From Mucilaginibacter sp. 14171R-50 (GTDB lineage Bacteria > Bacteroidota > Bacteroidia > Sphingobacteriales > Sphingobacteriaceae): DNA of 64,000 nucleotides. The position numbers and the translations under genes are program-made. Location of the stretch: NCBI RefSeq assembly GCF_010093045.1, contig NZ_CP048115.1, positions 1,178,001 through 1,242,000 of the forward strand. Reading direction: 5' to 3'. The notes under the pieces were generated by a model. The model saw only the letters and a program-made list of their open reading frames with translations. It had not been told where the DNA came from and ran no database searches. Positions 53,640 to 62,661 of this stretch are shown piece by piece; the first letter of the stretch is position 1; each line of letters starts with the position of its first letter.

Positions 53640-53681
53640 AACAAAAAGCCTTTCAGATGAAACTCTGAAAGGCTTTTTGTT
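53640..53681. terminator. Terminator between the CE2-like gene and the M16 peptidase gene
   Basis: An 18-bp perfect stem (AACAAAAAGCCTTTCAGA and its complement) with a 6-nt loop and A/T-rich ends. It lies 14 bp beyond the M16 gene's stop on the minus strand. Confidence 0.92.
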
Positions 53682-53695
53682 GGTGCTGTAAATCT

Positions 53696-56560
53696 TTATT
53701 TTTTCTCTGGCATCAGTATCACTTTTGCCAGGTTATTATTATTAAGGTATTTATTAGCGGTTTCTTTTGTGCTTTGTACGGTTATCTGGTCCAGGTTTTT
53801 TACATGGCTTAGTATCTCGTCAGGGTTTTGCCCGTTTTGTGAGGTACCTGCTAAATAACCAGCCCACGATATGTTCTGTTTAAGTTGAACCTGCGTAGAG
53901 CGCGCTTCTTCGGCCACAAACTTTTCAATATCGGCCGGTGACGCACCGGTTTGCTTGATCTTATTGATCTCATCAAGTGTTGCGGCGATTAGTTTATCAA
54001 CGTTTGCAGCAGCGCAGGTAAATACAATGGTAACGGTATAGCGGCCTTCGGGGTTTTTGGCATACGACGCCCTTATGCCCGGTGCGTAAATCCCGCTTTC
54101 CTGTTCGCGTAAGCGCTCAACAAGCTTTATGTTAAGCACTTCTTCCAGCGCATCCATTTGCAGGTTGTTGGCTTCATTATATACATAATCGCCGCTGTAT
54201 ATCATCTGCACAGTAGCTTTGTCATCAATACCCTTATAAACGGTTTTGGTTATCTGCCCGGGGGCGGGGTGCATCTTTAAGTTACGGTACGTTTCTTTTT
54301 TATTTGTTGCCGGTAAGGCGCCAAGATATGTTTCCAGGAAGGGTTTGATCAGGTCGGGGTTAAATTTACCTACAACCACAAATGTGAAACCGCTTGCATC
54401 GGCAAACCGCTCTTTATAAAAATCGAACGCCTTATCAAGACTGGCCTGGTTTAACCTTTCTACAGTTGTTGCACCGTAACGGAAGTTATTGTTGCTCATA
54501 ACCGCCGAAAGGGTGTCCTGGTAAACGCTCTGCGGATCGAGGCTGCGATTAGCCAGTAACGCTTTGGTTTGGTTCATCGTACCCTTCCAGATATCCTCAT
54601 CCTTACGCGGCTTTGTAAAATACAGGTATATCAGTTGCAGGGCTGTCTCAAAATCGCCCGGAGAGGCGCTGCCCCTAATGCCCTGGGTTATCTCGCTGAT
54701 GTATGGCGAAACGCTCACATTTTTACCCGCGAGCATTTTGTCGAGCTGGCCCTGGTTAAACTCTGATATGCCGCTGCTGCCAACAATAGACCCGGCAAAG
54801 CTTGCCGAGGTATAATCGTTATCGCTGGCAAGGGATGTACCGCCAAAGCTATATCCGTTAATCAGTATCTGATCGTTTTGAAATTCTGTCGGCTTCAATA
54901 TTACCTTTAAACCATTGCCTAATGTAAGTGTCGTGGTGCCAATAGCCTCGTCCTGTACCTCTGATACTACTTTCGACCCCTCGGGAGCTTTTTCCATTAA
55001 CGGCTTGCTGGTAACATTATCAACATAAGCCGTAAGGTTATTACCGGCAGAGCCTATCCAGTTTAAAATGGTTTTTTCATCAGGTAATTTATCTTTGTCT
55101 TTTTCGGCGCCCTCTACGATAATAACCCTGTTTTGGTCGCTTATGAACTGGCCGGCAAGGGCATTCATTTCTTCGAGGGTTATTTTGCTGATATTATTCA
55201 CATAAAAATTGTATTCAAAGTCAATTCCGGGAATAGCTTCGCCGTTCAAAAAGTTAAGCTGGTACTCCCGAACGTAATTAGCCGAATTTGTTTTGTCCCT
55301 TTCGTAATATGCGTTCTGAATACCAACCAGCGCCGTCTGTTTGGCCCGCTCAAGCTCAGTTAACGTAAAGCCAAATTTACGCGCGCGCTCTGTTTCGGCA
55401 ACAGCGGCCTTAACCGCGGTTTCTAAACCATCAGCCTTGGCAACCACCACCGATGAAAAAGCATCCTGGCTGCCAATTAGCGACCCGTAGCTGGTGCGTG
55501 CGTATAGGAATGGCGGCTCGGGTTTTTGCTGTAGTTCGGCAAGGCGCTGGTTCAGCATAAAGTTAAAAAGCGAGGTACGCACACTTTGCATATAACCGGC
55601 AGTTGTTCTTACGGGTTTATGCGGGTGCTTAACTACAATTTGTGCAAGCGTATACGGAAACTCCTTATCGGTTGCAATTTTTACAACTGTCCCGGGGGTT
55701 GGGGCCACGGTGTAATCCGGTCGTGGCTTTTTAACCGCAGGATTTTTAAGGCCCGAGAAATTGGCTTTTATCAATGCCTCAACGCGTTTCACATCAAAAT
55801 CGCCCACAGCAATTACTGCTTGCAAGTCTGGCCTGTACCAATCTGTATAAAAGCTTTTAATAGTGGCTGCTGTAAAATTTTTCAGGATATCCTCTTTACC
55901 TACCGGTAAACGCGATGCATACCTCGAATTGTTGAGCAAAACAGGCAGGGTTTGCAGACTTAAGCGCTCCTGGGCATTTTTACCGCGTAAGCGCGCTTCT
56001 TCTAATACAACACCACGTTCTTTGTCAATTTCTACGGGGTCGAAGGTTACATAACCGGCCCAGTTAGCTAAAATGTTAAATCCTTTTTCAAAAACAGCGG
56101 CGCTATCCGTTGGTAAGGGTAGCTGGTAAACCGTTTCGTCAAAAGAGGTGTAAGCGTTAAGGTCGGCTCCAAATTTAACCCCCGACTTTTGCAGGTAATC
56201 TACCAACGCATTCTTTGGAAAATCGCGCGTGCCATTAAAGGCCATATGCTCGGTAAAGTGTGCAAGGCCTTGCTGGGCGTCGGTTTCCAGTATCGAGCCT
56301 ACCTTATTCACCAGGTACAGGTCGGCCCGGTTTTGAGGTTGCTCGTTATGGCGTATATAATAGGTTAGGCCGTTCGGCAATTTACCAATCAGCACATTAT
56401 CATCAACCGGCAGTATGTTAGCAGGCTTTACGGCCTCGGCGGCGGGGATAGGTTTGCTTTTGTGTGAGGGAACGGGTTTTCTTTTTACCTGTGCATTGGC
56501 GCTGCCGCATGCTATTAAAAGCGCCAGCGTGGCTACAGATAAAGCTCTGTTGAAGTTCAT
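53696..56560 (-). CDS. M16 family zinc metallopeptidase (pitrilysin-like), exported
   Basis: 954 aa. The signal peptide has ALSVATLALLIACGSANAQ (a lipobox-like IAC is possible). The active M16 domain contains the inverted zinc motif HFTEH with the distal Glu in KERGVVLEEARLRG. An inactive M16 domain follows the linker. These enzymes degrade short peptides in the periplasm. 61 bp behind the DUF2059 gene. Confidence 0.95.
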   Translation of the reverse strand: MNFNRALSVATLALLIACGSANAQVKRKPVPSHKSKPIPAAEAVKPANILPVDDNVLIGKLPNGLTYYIRHNEQPQNRADLYLVNKVGSILETDAQQGLAHFTEHMAFNGTRDFPKNALVDYLQKSGVKFGADLNAYTSFDETVYQLPLPTDSAAVFEKGFNILANWAGYVTFDPVEIDKERGVVLEEARLRGKNAQERLSLQTLPVLLNNSRYASRLPVGKEDILKNFTAATIKSFYTDWYRPDLQAVIAVGDFDVKRVEALIKANFSGLKNPAVKKPRPDYTVAPTPGTVVKIATDKEFPYTLAQIVVKHPHKPVRTTAGYMQSVRTSLFNFMLNQRLAELQQKPEPPFLYARTSYGSLIGSQDAFSSVVVAKADGLETAVKAAVAETERARKFGFTLTELERAKQTALVGIQNAYYERDKTNSANYVREYQLNFLNGEAIPGIDFEYNFYVNNISKITLEEMNALAGQFISDQNRVIIVEGAEKDKDKLPDEKTILNWIGSAGNNLTAYVDNVTSKPLMEKAPEGSKVVSEVQDEAIGTTTLTLGNGLKVILKPTEFQNDQILINGYSFGGTSLASDNDYTSASFAGSIVGSSGISEFNQGQLDKMLAGKNVSVSPYISEITQGIRGSASPGDFETALQLIYLYFTKPRKDEDIWKGTMNQTKALLANRSLDPQSVYQDTLSAVMSNNNFRYGATTVERLNQASLDKAFDFYKERFADASGFTFVVVGKFNPDLIKPFLETYLGALPATNKKETYRNLKMHPAPGQITKTVYKGIDDKATVQMIYSGDYVYNEANNLQMDALEEVLNIKLVERLREQESGIYAPGIRASYAKNPEGRYTVTIVFTCAAANVDKLIAATLDEINKIKQTGASPADIEKFVAEEARSTQVQLKQNISWAGYLAGTSQNGQNPDEILSHVKNLDQITVQSTKETANKYLNNNNLAKVILMPEKK

Positions 56561-56621
56561 AATTTAATTAAAAAGGAATATTTTACTAAGATGCTAAACG
56601 AAACCCTTAGTTGCAAATTGT

Positions 56622-57086
56622 TTATTCGGATTTAAAGGCCTCCCGCATCATTTGCTGTAGCTCTACCTGGTGGCTTTGAACCGCTTGCTGACCGATGAGT
56701 GCACCTTTCTGAAATAAAACGGGTTGCTTTTTATTAAGCTTGATACCTAATGGGGTTTGGTAAAATACGGCAAGGTCTTTAAGCTCTTTTTCGGTAAACT
56801 CCTGGGCATATAAAGCTGCCATCTGGTCTTTCATCAACTCCCAGCTCATGTATTTGGATATAAAGGCATTCATAATATCACTAAACTTTTGCTGTTTATC
56901 CGCAGGGATATTAGCGCTGCTCTGCTTTATCATGGCATCCATTGTTTCTTTGTACTGCATATCAGCGCCCGAGGCTTTCAGCACATCTTCGGCGGCTTTT
57001 AAATGTGACGGGGTAATGTTGGGTGTGGTTTGCGCTTTTGCTGCTACACAGAAAAGTAGGGCAATAATTAAGAATTTATATTTCAT
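56622..57086 (-). CDS. DUF2059 domain protein, exported
   Basis: 154 aa from ATG 57086 (MKYKFLIIALLFCVAAKAQ, a signal peptide); the frame open to 57326 overlaps the NagB gene and is rejected. The DUF2059 domain has the typical AALYAQEFTEKELKDLAVFYQTPLGIKLNKKQP stretch. Function unknown. It follows the NagB/PIG-L gene by 13 bp and is likely co-transcribed. Confidence 0.88.
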   Translation of the reverse strand: MKYKFLIIALLFCVAAKAQTTPNITPSHLKAAEDVLKASGADMQYKETMDAMIKQSSANIPADKQQKFSDIMNAFISKYMSWELMKDQMAALYAQEFTEKELKDLAVFYQTPLGIKLNKKQPVLFQKGALIGQQAVQSHQVELQQMMREAFKSE

Positions 57087-57099
57087 GCGATGTTTATTT

Positions 57100-59019
57100 T
57101 TAAAAGTGATATCTGACAAAAGCCTCCATAGCAGCATATTCAGCCATGCCGAGCCTGTCATAGTTCTGGGCGGTTTCGCGGTTCCGGTCCTCGGCCCGTA
57201 CCCAAAACTCGCGTGCATCATCGCCGGGGAAAACCGGCCTGTCCTTTTGCGACTGATGTTTAAAGATGGCGTTACGCTTGCGCAAAACCTCGGCGGGCGA
57301 CAAAGGCACCGCCATTTCGATCTCATGTGTCGGGAACTCCTGCCATGCGCCCCGGTACATCCAAACCCAGCAATCCTTTACCCAGGCTTCGGTTTTACGC
57401 AGGCGTCGTAAGGATTCCATCACAATGTTAAAGCAAACCACGTGGGTACCGTGCGGGTCGGCAAAATCGCCGGCGGTGAACACCTGCTGGGGCTTCACCT
57501 TTTGAAGCAGTTCCATCGTTAGCCTGATATCCTCCTCGCCAACCGAATTTTTTTGCGTTTTGCCGGTTTCATAAAAAGGCAGCGCCTGAAAATGGATATT
57601 ACTGTCGGGCAGGCCCGCGAAGCGCGCCCCCGAGATAGCCTCGGTTTTGCGGATAAAGCCCTTAACGTCGCGGATCTCGGGAGTATCCACCTGGTTAGGT
57701 AACTTTTTATCGATGAACGCCCGCATGTCATCATATATACGCTGCAGCTGGGCGGTATCCTCGCCTATACTGTGTTTAAAATCAATAGCGAACTCCATAT
57801 ACCGCAGCACATCATCATCCCAGACAGCAGTGTTGCCCGATGTTTGGTAAGCCACATGCACATCGTGGCCCTGATCGACCAGGCGGATGAAGGTACCGCC
57901 CATGGATATCACATCATCATCAGGATGCGGCGAAAAGATAACAGAGCGCTTGCGGGCCGGCTCGGCACGCTCAGGGCGCTGGCTGTCGTCGGCCCCCGGC
58001 TTACCGCCCGGCCAGCCGGTTATGGTATGCTGCAGGCGGTTAAATATATCAATGTTGATCTGGTATACCGGGCCCCGCTCTACAGCCAGTTGTGCCATAC
58101 CATTGCTGTTATAATCTTCTTCAGTAAGCTTTAGTATAGGTTTACCTACCGCCTGGGACAGCCAGATCACCGCTTTTTTGATCAGCCGCTCATCCCAGGC
58201 ACAATCCTTAACCAGCCAGGGCGTATCAAACCGGGTAAGGTCTGATGCCGCATCCGCATCCAGTACAAATTCTACATTATCTGATAACTGCAGGAAGGTA
58301 GCCGGCACTTCGCCCGAGATCTCCCCCTCTACCGCCTTACGCACAATGGGCGCTTTTTTGGCGCTCCAGGCCATCAGGATAATTTCCCGGGCCTTAAATA
58401 TGGTGCCCACGCCCATGGTGATGGCTTTGGCAGGCACATTTTGCTTGCCGCCAAAATCGCGGGAGGCATCACGGCGGGTAAGGTCATCCAGAGTAACCAG
58501 CCGGGTGCCCGAATTTGGGGCCGAGCCCGGCTCATTAAACCCGATGTGGCCGGTACGGCCTATACCCAGCAGCTGCAGGTCCAGCCCCCCAAGCTCCTCG
58601 ATCAGCCTTTCGTATTCCAGGCAAAAAGCGGCCACCTTATCTGCGGGGAGGGTACCATCGGGGATGTGCACGTTAGCCCGTTCAATATCCACATGGTCAA
58701 ACAAATTCTCGTTCATGAAGGTAACGTAGCTTTGCACGGCATCGGGCTTCATGGGGTAGTACTCATCCAGGTTAAAGGTGATAACGTTCTTAAACGAAAG
58801 CCCTTCCTGCCGATGCAGCCTCACCAGCTCGGCATACACTTTTATAGGGGTGACCCCCGTTGCCAGGCCAAGCACAGCCTGCTGCCCTGCAGCCTCTTTT
58901 TTACGGATAAGACCGGCAATGCGTTTTGCAACAGCTACCGATGCCGCGTTTTGGTCAGCGTACACCGTTACCGGAAGTTTCTCGTAACGGGTCTCTTCTA
59001 ATAAATTTAATCTTGCCAT
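57100..59019 (-). CDS. nagB: Glucosamine-6-phosphate deaminase-like / PIG-L deacetylase fusion
   Basis: 639 aa from ATG 59019. Residues ~1-275 are NagB-like (VLGLATGVTPIKVYAEL, NLDEYYPM); residues ~365-639 are a PIG-L/LmbE domain with the zinc motif SPHPDDDVISMGG and a second part in DPHGTH. Such fusions are typical of Bacteroidetes. The NagB active-site block reads GIGRTGHIGFNEPGS, whereas canonical enzymes have GIGxDGHIAFNEP: the Asp (E. coli Asp141) is Thr. The deaminase activity is therefore uncertain. Divergent from anmK, which supports a role in amino-sugar recycling. Confidence 0.93.
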   Translation of the reverse strand: MARLNLLEETRYEKLPVTVYADQNAASVAVAKRIAGLIRKKEAAGQQAVLGLATGVTPIKVYAELVRLHRQEGLSFKNVITFNLDEYYPMKPDAVQSYVTFMNENLFDHVDIERANVHIPDGTLPADKVAAFCLEYERLIEELGGLDLQLLGIGRTGHIGFNEPGSAPNSGTRLVTLDDLTRRDASRDFGGKQNVPAKAITMGVGTIFKAREIILMAWSAKKAPIVRKAVEGEISGEVPATFLQLSDNVEFVLDADAASDLTRFDTPWLVKDCAWDERLIKKAVIWLSQAVGKPILKLTEEDYNSNGMAQLAVERGPVYQINIDIFNRLQHTITGWPGGKPGADDSQRPERAEPARKRSVIFSPHPDDDVISMGGTFIRLVDQGHDVHVAYQTSGNTAVWDDDVLRYMEFAIDFKHSIGEDTAQLQRIYDDMRAFIDKKLPNQVDTPEIRDVKGFIRKTEAISGARFAGLPDSNIHFQALPFYETGKTQKNSVGEEDIRLTMELLQKVKPQQVFTAGDFADPHGTHVVCFNIVMESLRRLRKTEAWVKDCWVWMYRGAWQEFPTHEIEMAVPLSPAEVLRKRNAIFKHQSQKDRPVFPGDDAREFWVRAEDRNRETAQNYDRLGMAEYAAMEAFVRYHF

Positions 59020-59057
59020 AATGGGGTTTGGTTGCGGGTGGTACAAATGCTTCAAAA

Positions 59058-59065
59058 CAAATATA
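59058..59065 (-). promoter_or_regulatory. Promoter box of the NagB/PIG-L gene
   Basis: The minus strand reads TATATTTG, a TAnnTTTG match, 38 bp before the ATG at 59019. Confidence 0.5.
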
Positions 59066-59134
59066 TCAGATATTTATATACAGGGGGTTTTAATTTATCT
59101 TTTGCATGGCAAGCCAAAACAGGTAATTTAGCGC

Positions 59135-60328
59135 ATGCCTGCATTAAACCACAACCTTGAAAAACTATTTAAGATCGCCCAAAAACAAGAGAGGTTGGGC
59201 ATTGGCCTAATGTCGGGAACCTCGCTTGACGGGCTGGATATTGCCTTATGCCGATTCAGCGGCAGCGGCACTAACACCACATTTAAGCTTTTGCAGTTTA
59301 TCACCATCCCGTACGACGACCATTTCAAGAGCGAAGTGCAGCAGGTATTTGCCCAAAGGCAGGCCGACCTGGAAAAGGTTACATTATTAAATGCCTATAT
59401 CGGCAGCTTCCACGCTGGACTAATATTGCAGGCTTTGGCAAAGTGGGATATTAAAACAACGGAAATAGACTTTATCGCCAGCCATGGACAAACCATTTAC
59501 CACGCGCCAAAACATCAGCATAAACAGCCTGGCTACGGTAACGCCACCCTGCAAATTGGCGACGGCGACCACATAGCTGTTAAAACAGGGATATTTACCA
59601 TAAGCGACTTTCGCCAAAAGCACATTGCAGCGGGTGGCGAGGGTGCGCCTTTAGCCCTGTATGGCGATGTTTTACTGGGCAGTAAAACGGGCGAGGAAAG
59701 GATACTGCTAAATATTGGCGGGATAGCCAATCTTACTTATCTACCCGCAGACGGCGACACCGCGAAAGTTGTATGTACCGATATTGGCCCGGGCAATACC
59801 CTGATAGACGCCGCATGCCGCAAGTATTTTGATAGGCCGTATGATGAGGATTCGTCGATAGCTAACGCAGGCACAGTGGACGAAACTTTACTGGAGGGCC
59901 TGCTTCACCATCCTTTTTTTAACGAAACGCTGCCCAAAACCACAGGGCCCGAGCTGTTTAATTTAGAATATGTTGCCGATGCACAGCAAGCATCGCGCTC
60001 GTTAAATATCAATAAAACCGACCTTATAACCACGTTGAGCGCTTTTACAGGCCGCACTATCAGTAATTTTATTTCAGCACATTTTAACCTGCCCGGTCTT
60101 AAGATATTTGTAAGCGGCGGGGGCGCCAGTAACCCCTACGTGGTTAACTATCTTAAAAAAGCCATGCCCTTTGCAACCATTGCCAACACTGCCAAATTAG
60201 GTATTGATCCCGATGCCAAAGAAGCTATATTATTTGCTCTGCTGGGAAATGAGGCGCTTTGCGGTGAGCCGATGGTTATAGGGGATAACCCTGCCGTGCT
60301 AATGGGGAAATTTAGCTTTGCGGGGTAA
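59135..60328 (+). CDS. anmK: Anhydro-N-acetylmuramic acid kinase
   Basis: 397 aa. The start motif GLMSGTSLDGLDIALC, the central SHGQTIYH, LNIGGIANLTY, DIGPGNTLIDA and the C-terminal VSGGGASNP are all hallmarks of AnmK, an ASKHA-fold kinase that opens the anhydro ring of anhydroMurNAc and makes MurNAc-6-phosphate during cell-wall recycling. Divergent from the NagB/PIG-L gene. Confidence 0.96.
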   Translation: MPALNHNLEKLFKIAQKQERLGIGLMSGTSLDGLDIALCRFSGSGTNTTFKLLQFITIPYDDHFKSEVQQVFAQRQADLEKVTLLNAYIGSFHAGLILQALAKWDIKTTEIDFIASHGQTIYHAPKHQHKQPGYGNATLQIGDGDHIAVKTGIFTISDFRQKHIAAGGEGAPLALYGDVLLGSKTGEERILLNIGGIANLTYLPADGDTAKVVCTDIGPGNTLIDAACRKYFDRPYDEDSSIANAGTVDETLLEGLLHHPFFNETLPKTTGPELFNLEYVADAQQASRSLNINKTDLITTLSAFTGRTISNFISAHFNLPGLKIFVSGGGASNPYVVNYLKKAMPFATIANTAKLGIDPDAKEAILFALLGNEALCGEPMVIGDNPAVLMGKFSFAG

Positions 60329-60330
60329 AA

Positions 60331-60413
60331 GCCTCACCTAATCCTCTCCAAAGGAGAGGACTTTTAAAAAAAAGTTTTTCTCCCTCTCCTTTGGAGAGCG
60401 CTGGGGTGAGGCT
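60331..60413. repeat. CTCTCCAAAGGAGAG-type inverted repeat element, copy 2
   Basis: The same element as at 46811-46886: GCCTCACCTAATCCTCTCC with AAAGGAGAGGACTT on the left and CTCTCCTTTGGAGAG, then GGGGTGAGGC on the right. It fills the spacer between anmK and the cytochrome b-like gene. Confidence 0.8.
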
Positions 60414-60447
60414 TTTTATCCTTATATTCGACTCAAATTATAATCAC

Positions 60448-60909
60448 ATGAACGCTTATAAATTCTTCCTCGAGTTCCACTCGGGCTTCCGGTATGTTGT
60501 ATTTGTAATGGTTGTTATTGCCATTTTTAGTGCCTTTGCCGGCTGGTTTGGTAAAAAAAGTTACAGCGATGGTAACCGCAAATTCAACCTGTTTACGATG
60601 ATATCGGTACATACCCAAATTTTACTGGGCCTTGTACTTTATTTTTTAAGTCCGTTTGTAAAGTTTGCAGGCGGCGTTATGAAAGACCCTGCGTCGCGCT
60701 ACTGGACGGTTGAGCATATCAGTATGATGATCATTGCCATGATACTGGTTACCATCGGCCACAGCAAATCAAAAAAGGCTGTTTTGGCCCAAGATAAGCA
60801 CAGGTCAATAGCTATATTTTATACTGCTGCATTTGTTATTATAGTGGTTGCGATAGCTTTAATGACCAAAGATGTCCCCGGACGCACCTTTTTTGGAATG
60901 TCCTACTAA
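60448..60909 (+). CDS. Four-helix membrane protein, cytochrome b-like
   Basis: 153 aa from ATG 60448; the frame open from 60391 reads through the repeat and is rejected. Four hydrophobic segments with conserved His in LEFHSGFRY, ISVHTQILLG, VEHISMM and TIGHSKSKK suggest haem binding. Proteins of this type are annotated as cytochrome B in Bacteroidetes without experimental proof. No operon partner is obvious. Confidence 0.75.
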   Translation: MNAYKFFLEFHSGFRYVVFVMVVIAIFSAFAGWFGKKSYSDGNRKFNLFTMISVHTQILLGLVLYFLSPFVKFAGGVMKDPASRYWTVEHISMMIIAMILVTIGHSKSKKAVLAQDKHRSIAIFYTAAFVIIVVAIALMTKDVPGRTFFGMSY

Positions 60910-60917
60910 AAAAGTCG

Positions 60918-60946
60918 ACAAAAAATTTGTTAATTCAAATTTTTGT
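60918..60946. promoter_or_regulatory. AT-rich inverted repeat at the trp promoter
   Basis: ACAAAAAATTTG and CAAATTTTTGT form an imperfect inverted repeat around TTAATT. It overlaps the -33 region of the trp promoter and could be a repressor site. Confidence 0.4.
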
Positions 60947-60955
60947 ATAAATTTG
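60926..60955 (+). promoter_or_regulatory. trp operon promoter
   Basis: TTTG at 60926-60929, an 18-bp spacer and TAAATTTG at 60948-60955 match the Bacteroidetes consensus. The start site would be near 60962, a few bases before the leader peptide's ATG. Confidence 0.7.
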
Positions 60956-60965
60956 TTGCCACGAT

Positions 60966-61034
60966 ATGAAAAATACTAACCTTAATACCAATTGGTGGCA
61001 CTATGTGAAAACATGGCAGCCGGATAGTTTTTGA
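60966..61034 (+). CDS. trpL: trp operon leader peptide (22 aa)
   Basis: ATG at 60966 opens a 22-codon frame ending in TGA at 61032-61034. It has three Trp codons, two in tandem (residues 10 and 11, the run NTNWWHY) and one at residue 17 (KTWQP). Trp normally makes up about 1% of residues, so three in 22 is a strong sign. It is followed by an intrinsic terminator and then trpE: the arrangement of a ribosome-mediated attenuator. The gene symbol is used by analogy with enterobacterial trpL; the sequence is not homologous. Confidence 0.8.
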   Translation: MKNTNLNTNWWHYVKTWQPDSF

Positions 61035-61068
61035 TATGCAGTACTAATCAAATGTAAACCTAATTTGA

Positions 61069-61102
61069 AACCCGGCGAACGCTCAATTCGCCGGGTTTTT
61101 TT
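61069..61102 (+). terminator. trp attenuator terminator
   Basis: AACCCGGCGAA and TTCGCCGGGTT form a perfect 11-bp stem with a 7-nt loop followed by TTTTTTT. It lies between the leader peptide and the trpE ATG at 61128. Its left arm (CCGGC, 61072-61076) can pair with GCCGG at 61019-61023, inside the leader just after the last Trp codon, with AAA/TTT pairs near by, giving a possible antiterminator. Confidence 0.88.
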
Positions 61103-61127
61103 GTTTAAATGCTCCTGACAACAACTA

Positions 61128-62537
61128 ATGAAAACATATAAAATAACAACTACACAAAAAAAATTGCTTGCCGATACCACTACGCCGGTAAGCATTTATC
61201 TGCGCTTACGGGATGTGTTCCCTAATTCGCTGCTGCTGGAAAGCTCGGATTACCACAGCCGCGAAAACAGCCTGAGCTTTGTTTGCTGCGCGCCGATCAG
61301 CGGACTTGTGCTGGACAACAAAATGCTAAAAAAACGGTTCCCTGATGGTACCGAAGAGATAAGCAAGCCGGGTGAATTTGATATTACCGACGAGATAAAC
61401 AATTTTACGGGTCGTTTTGAGGTAGAAGCAAATACATCAAAAATATTATCAAACGGGCTGTTTGGCTATTTTACGCACGAAGCAGTTGAGCATTTCGAGA
61501 CCATCCGTTTAAAGGAGAGTGACGATACCGCCCGTAAGATCCCCGTGATGCAATATCACATATACAGCTACATTATCGCCATAGATCATTTTAAGAACGA
61601 GCTGTATATTTTTCATAACCAGGTAGAGGGGCTTCCCCAAACCAACGGACTGGAAAAGATAGAAGACCTTATCAAAAACAAGAATTTCCCGGAGTACAGC
61701 TTTAAAAGCAACGAGGCAGAACAATCAAACCTGACCAACGAAGAGTTTATTGCTATTGTCGAGAAGATGAAGCAGCATATTTACCGTGGCGATGTGTTCC
61801 AGATTGTGCCGTCAAGGGCGTTCTCGCGCAAGTTTTTGGGCGACGAGTTTAACGTTTATCGCGCGCTGCGTTCTATTAACCCATCGCCGTACCTGTTTTA
61901 TTTTGATTACGGCGATTTCCGCATCTTTGGCTCATCGCCCGAAGCGCAGATCACCATTAAAAATAATGTGGCAAGCATATTCCCGATAGCCGGCACCTTT
62001 AAACGCAGCGGCGATGATGAGAGGGACGCTGAAATTGCCCGCCAGCTGGAAAACGACCCCAAAGAGTCGGCTGAGCATGTGATGCTGGTTGACCTGGCCC
62101 GCAACGACCTGAGCCGCCATTGCGAAAACGTAAGCGTAAAAGCATTTAAGGAAGTGCAGTACTATTCGCACCTTATCCACCTGGTATCGCATGTAAGCGG
62201 CACTTTAAAACCGGGTACTACGTCATTTAAAATTGTAGCAGATACTTTCCCGGCAGGTACATTAAGCGGCGCGCCAAAATACCGTGCCATGGAGATCATT
62301 GACGAGAACGAAAAAACCAAACGCAGCTTTTACAGCGGCGCAATCGGGTTCTTCGGCTTTAATGGTGATTTTAACCACGCCATCATGATCCGTTCATTCC
62401 TTAGTAAAAACAACACACTGCACTACCAGGCCGGTGCAGGCATAGTGGCCGGCTCGGTTGCCGAAAGCGAATTGAAAGAAGTAGATAATAAGATTGCCGC
62501 GCTAAGAAAAGCAATAGAACTGGCGGAGGAACTTTAA
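61128..62537 (+). CDS. trpE: Anthranilate synthase component I
   Basis: 469 aa. The N-terminal LLESSDYHSRENSLSF holds the LLES motif of the Trp feedback site, which favours TrpE over PabB. The chorismate-binding domain has GDVFQIVPSRAFSRKF, FGSSPEAQI, PIAGTFKRSGD and the C-terminal GAIGFFGFNGDFNHAIMIRS and YQAGAGIVAGS. It makes anthranilate from chorismate with TrpG. First structural gene of the trp operon. Confidence 0.97.
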   Translation: MKTYKITTTQKKLLADTTTPVSIYLRLRDVFPNSLLLESSDYHSRENSLSFVCCAPISGLVLDNKMLKKRFPDGTEEISKPGEFDITDEINNFTGRFEVEANTSKILSNGLFGYFTHEAVEHFETIRLKESDDTARKIPVMQYHIYSYIIAIDHFKNELYIFHNQVEGLPQTNGLEKIEDLIKNKNFPEYSFKSNEAEQSNLTNEEFIAIVEKMKQHIYRGDVFQIVPSRAFSRKFLGDEFNVYRALRSINPSPYLFYFDYGDFRIFGSSPEAQITIKNNVASIFPIAGTFKRSGDDERDAEIARQLENDPKESAEHVMLVDLARNDLSRHCENVSVKAFKEVQYYSHLIHLVSHVSGTLKPGTTSFKIVADTFPAGTLSGAPKYRAMEIIDENEKTKRSFYSGAIGFFGFNGDFNHAIMIRSFLSKNNTLHYQAGAGIVAGSVAESELKEVDNKIAALRKAIELAEEL

Positions 62538-62661
62538 CCCCCTAACCCCCTGAAGGGGGAATAGAAGTTGTTTAAAAAAATTAAATTATTCCTAAAAGGA
62601 ACTGAAAATATACAATGACAAATAGTAATTCAAAAAACTCCCCCTTCAGGGGGGTGGGGGG
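62538..62661. repeat. CCCCCTGAAGGGGG-type inverted repeat element
   Basis: The left arm (CCCCCTAACCCCCTGAAGGG, then GGAATAGAAGTT) and the right arm (AACTCCCCCTTCAGGGGGGT, then GGGGGG) are inverted copies about 80 bp apart. The right arm lies inside the trpG reading frame. Confidence 0.8.

Noticed and set aside
54564..55909. Open frames antisense to the M16 peptidase
   Set aside because: They lack recognisable domains or starts and mirror the codon structure of a clearly real gene.
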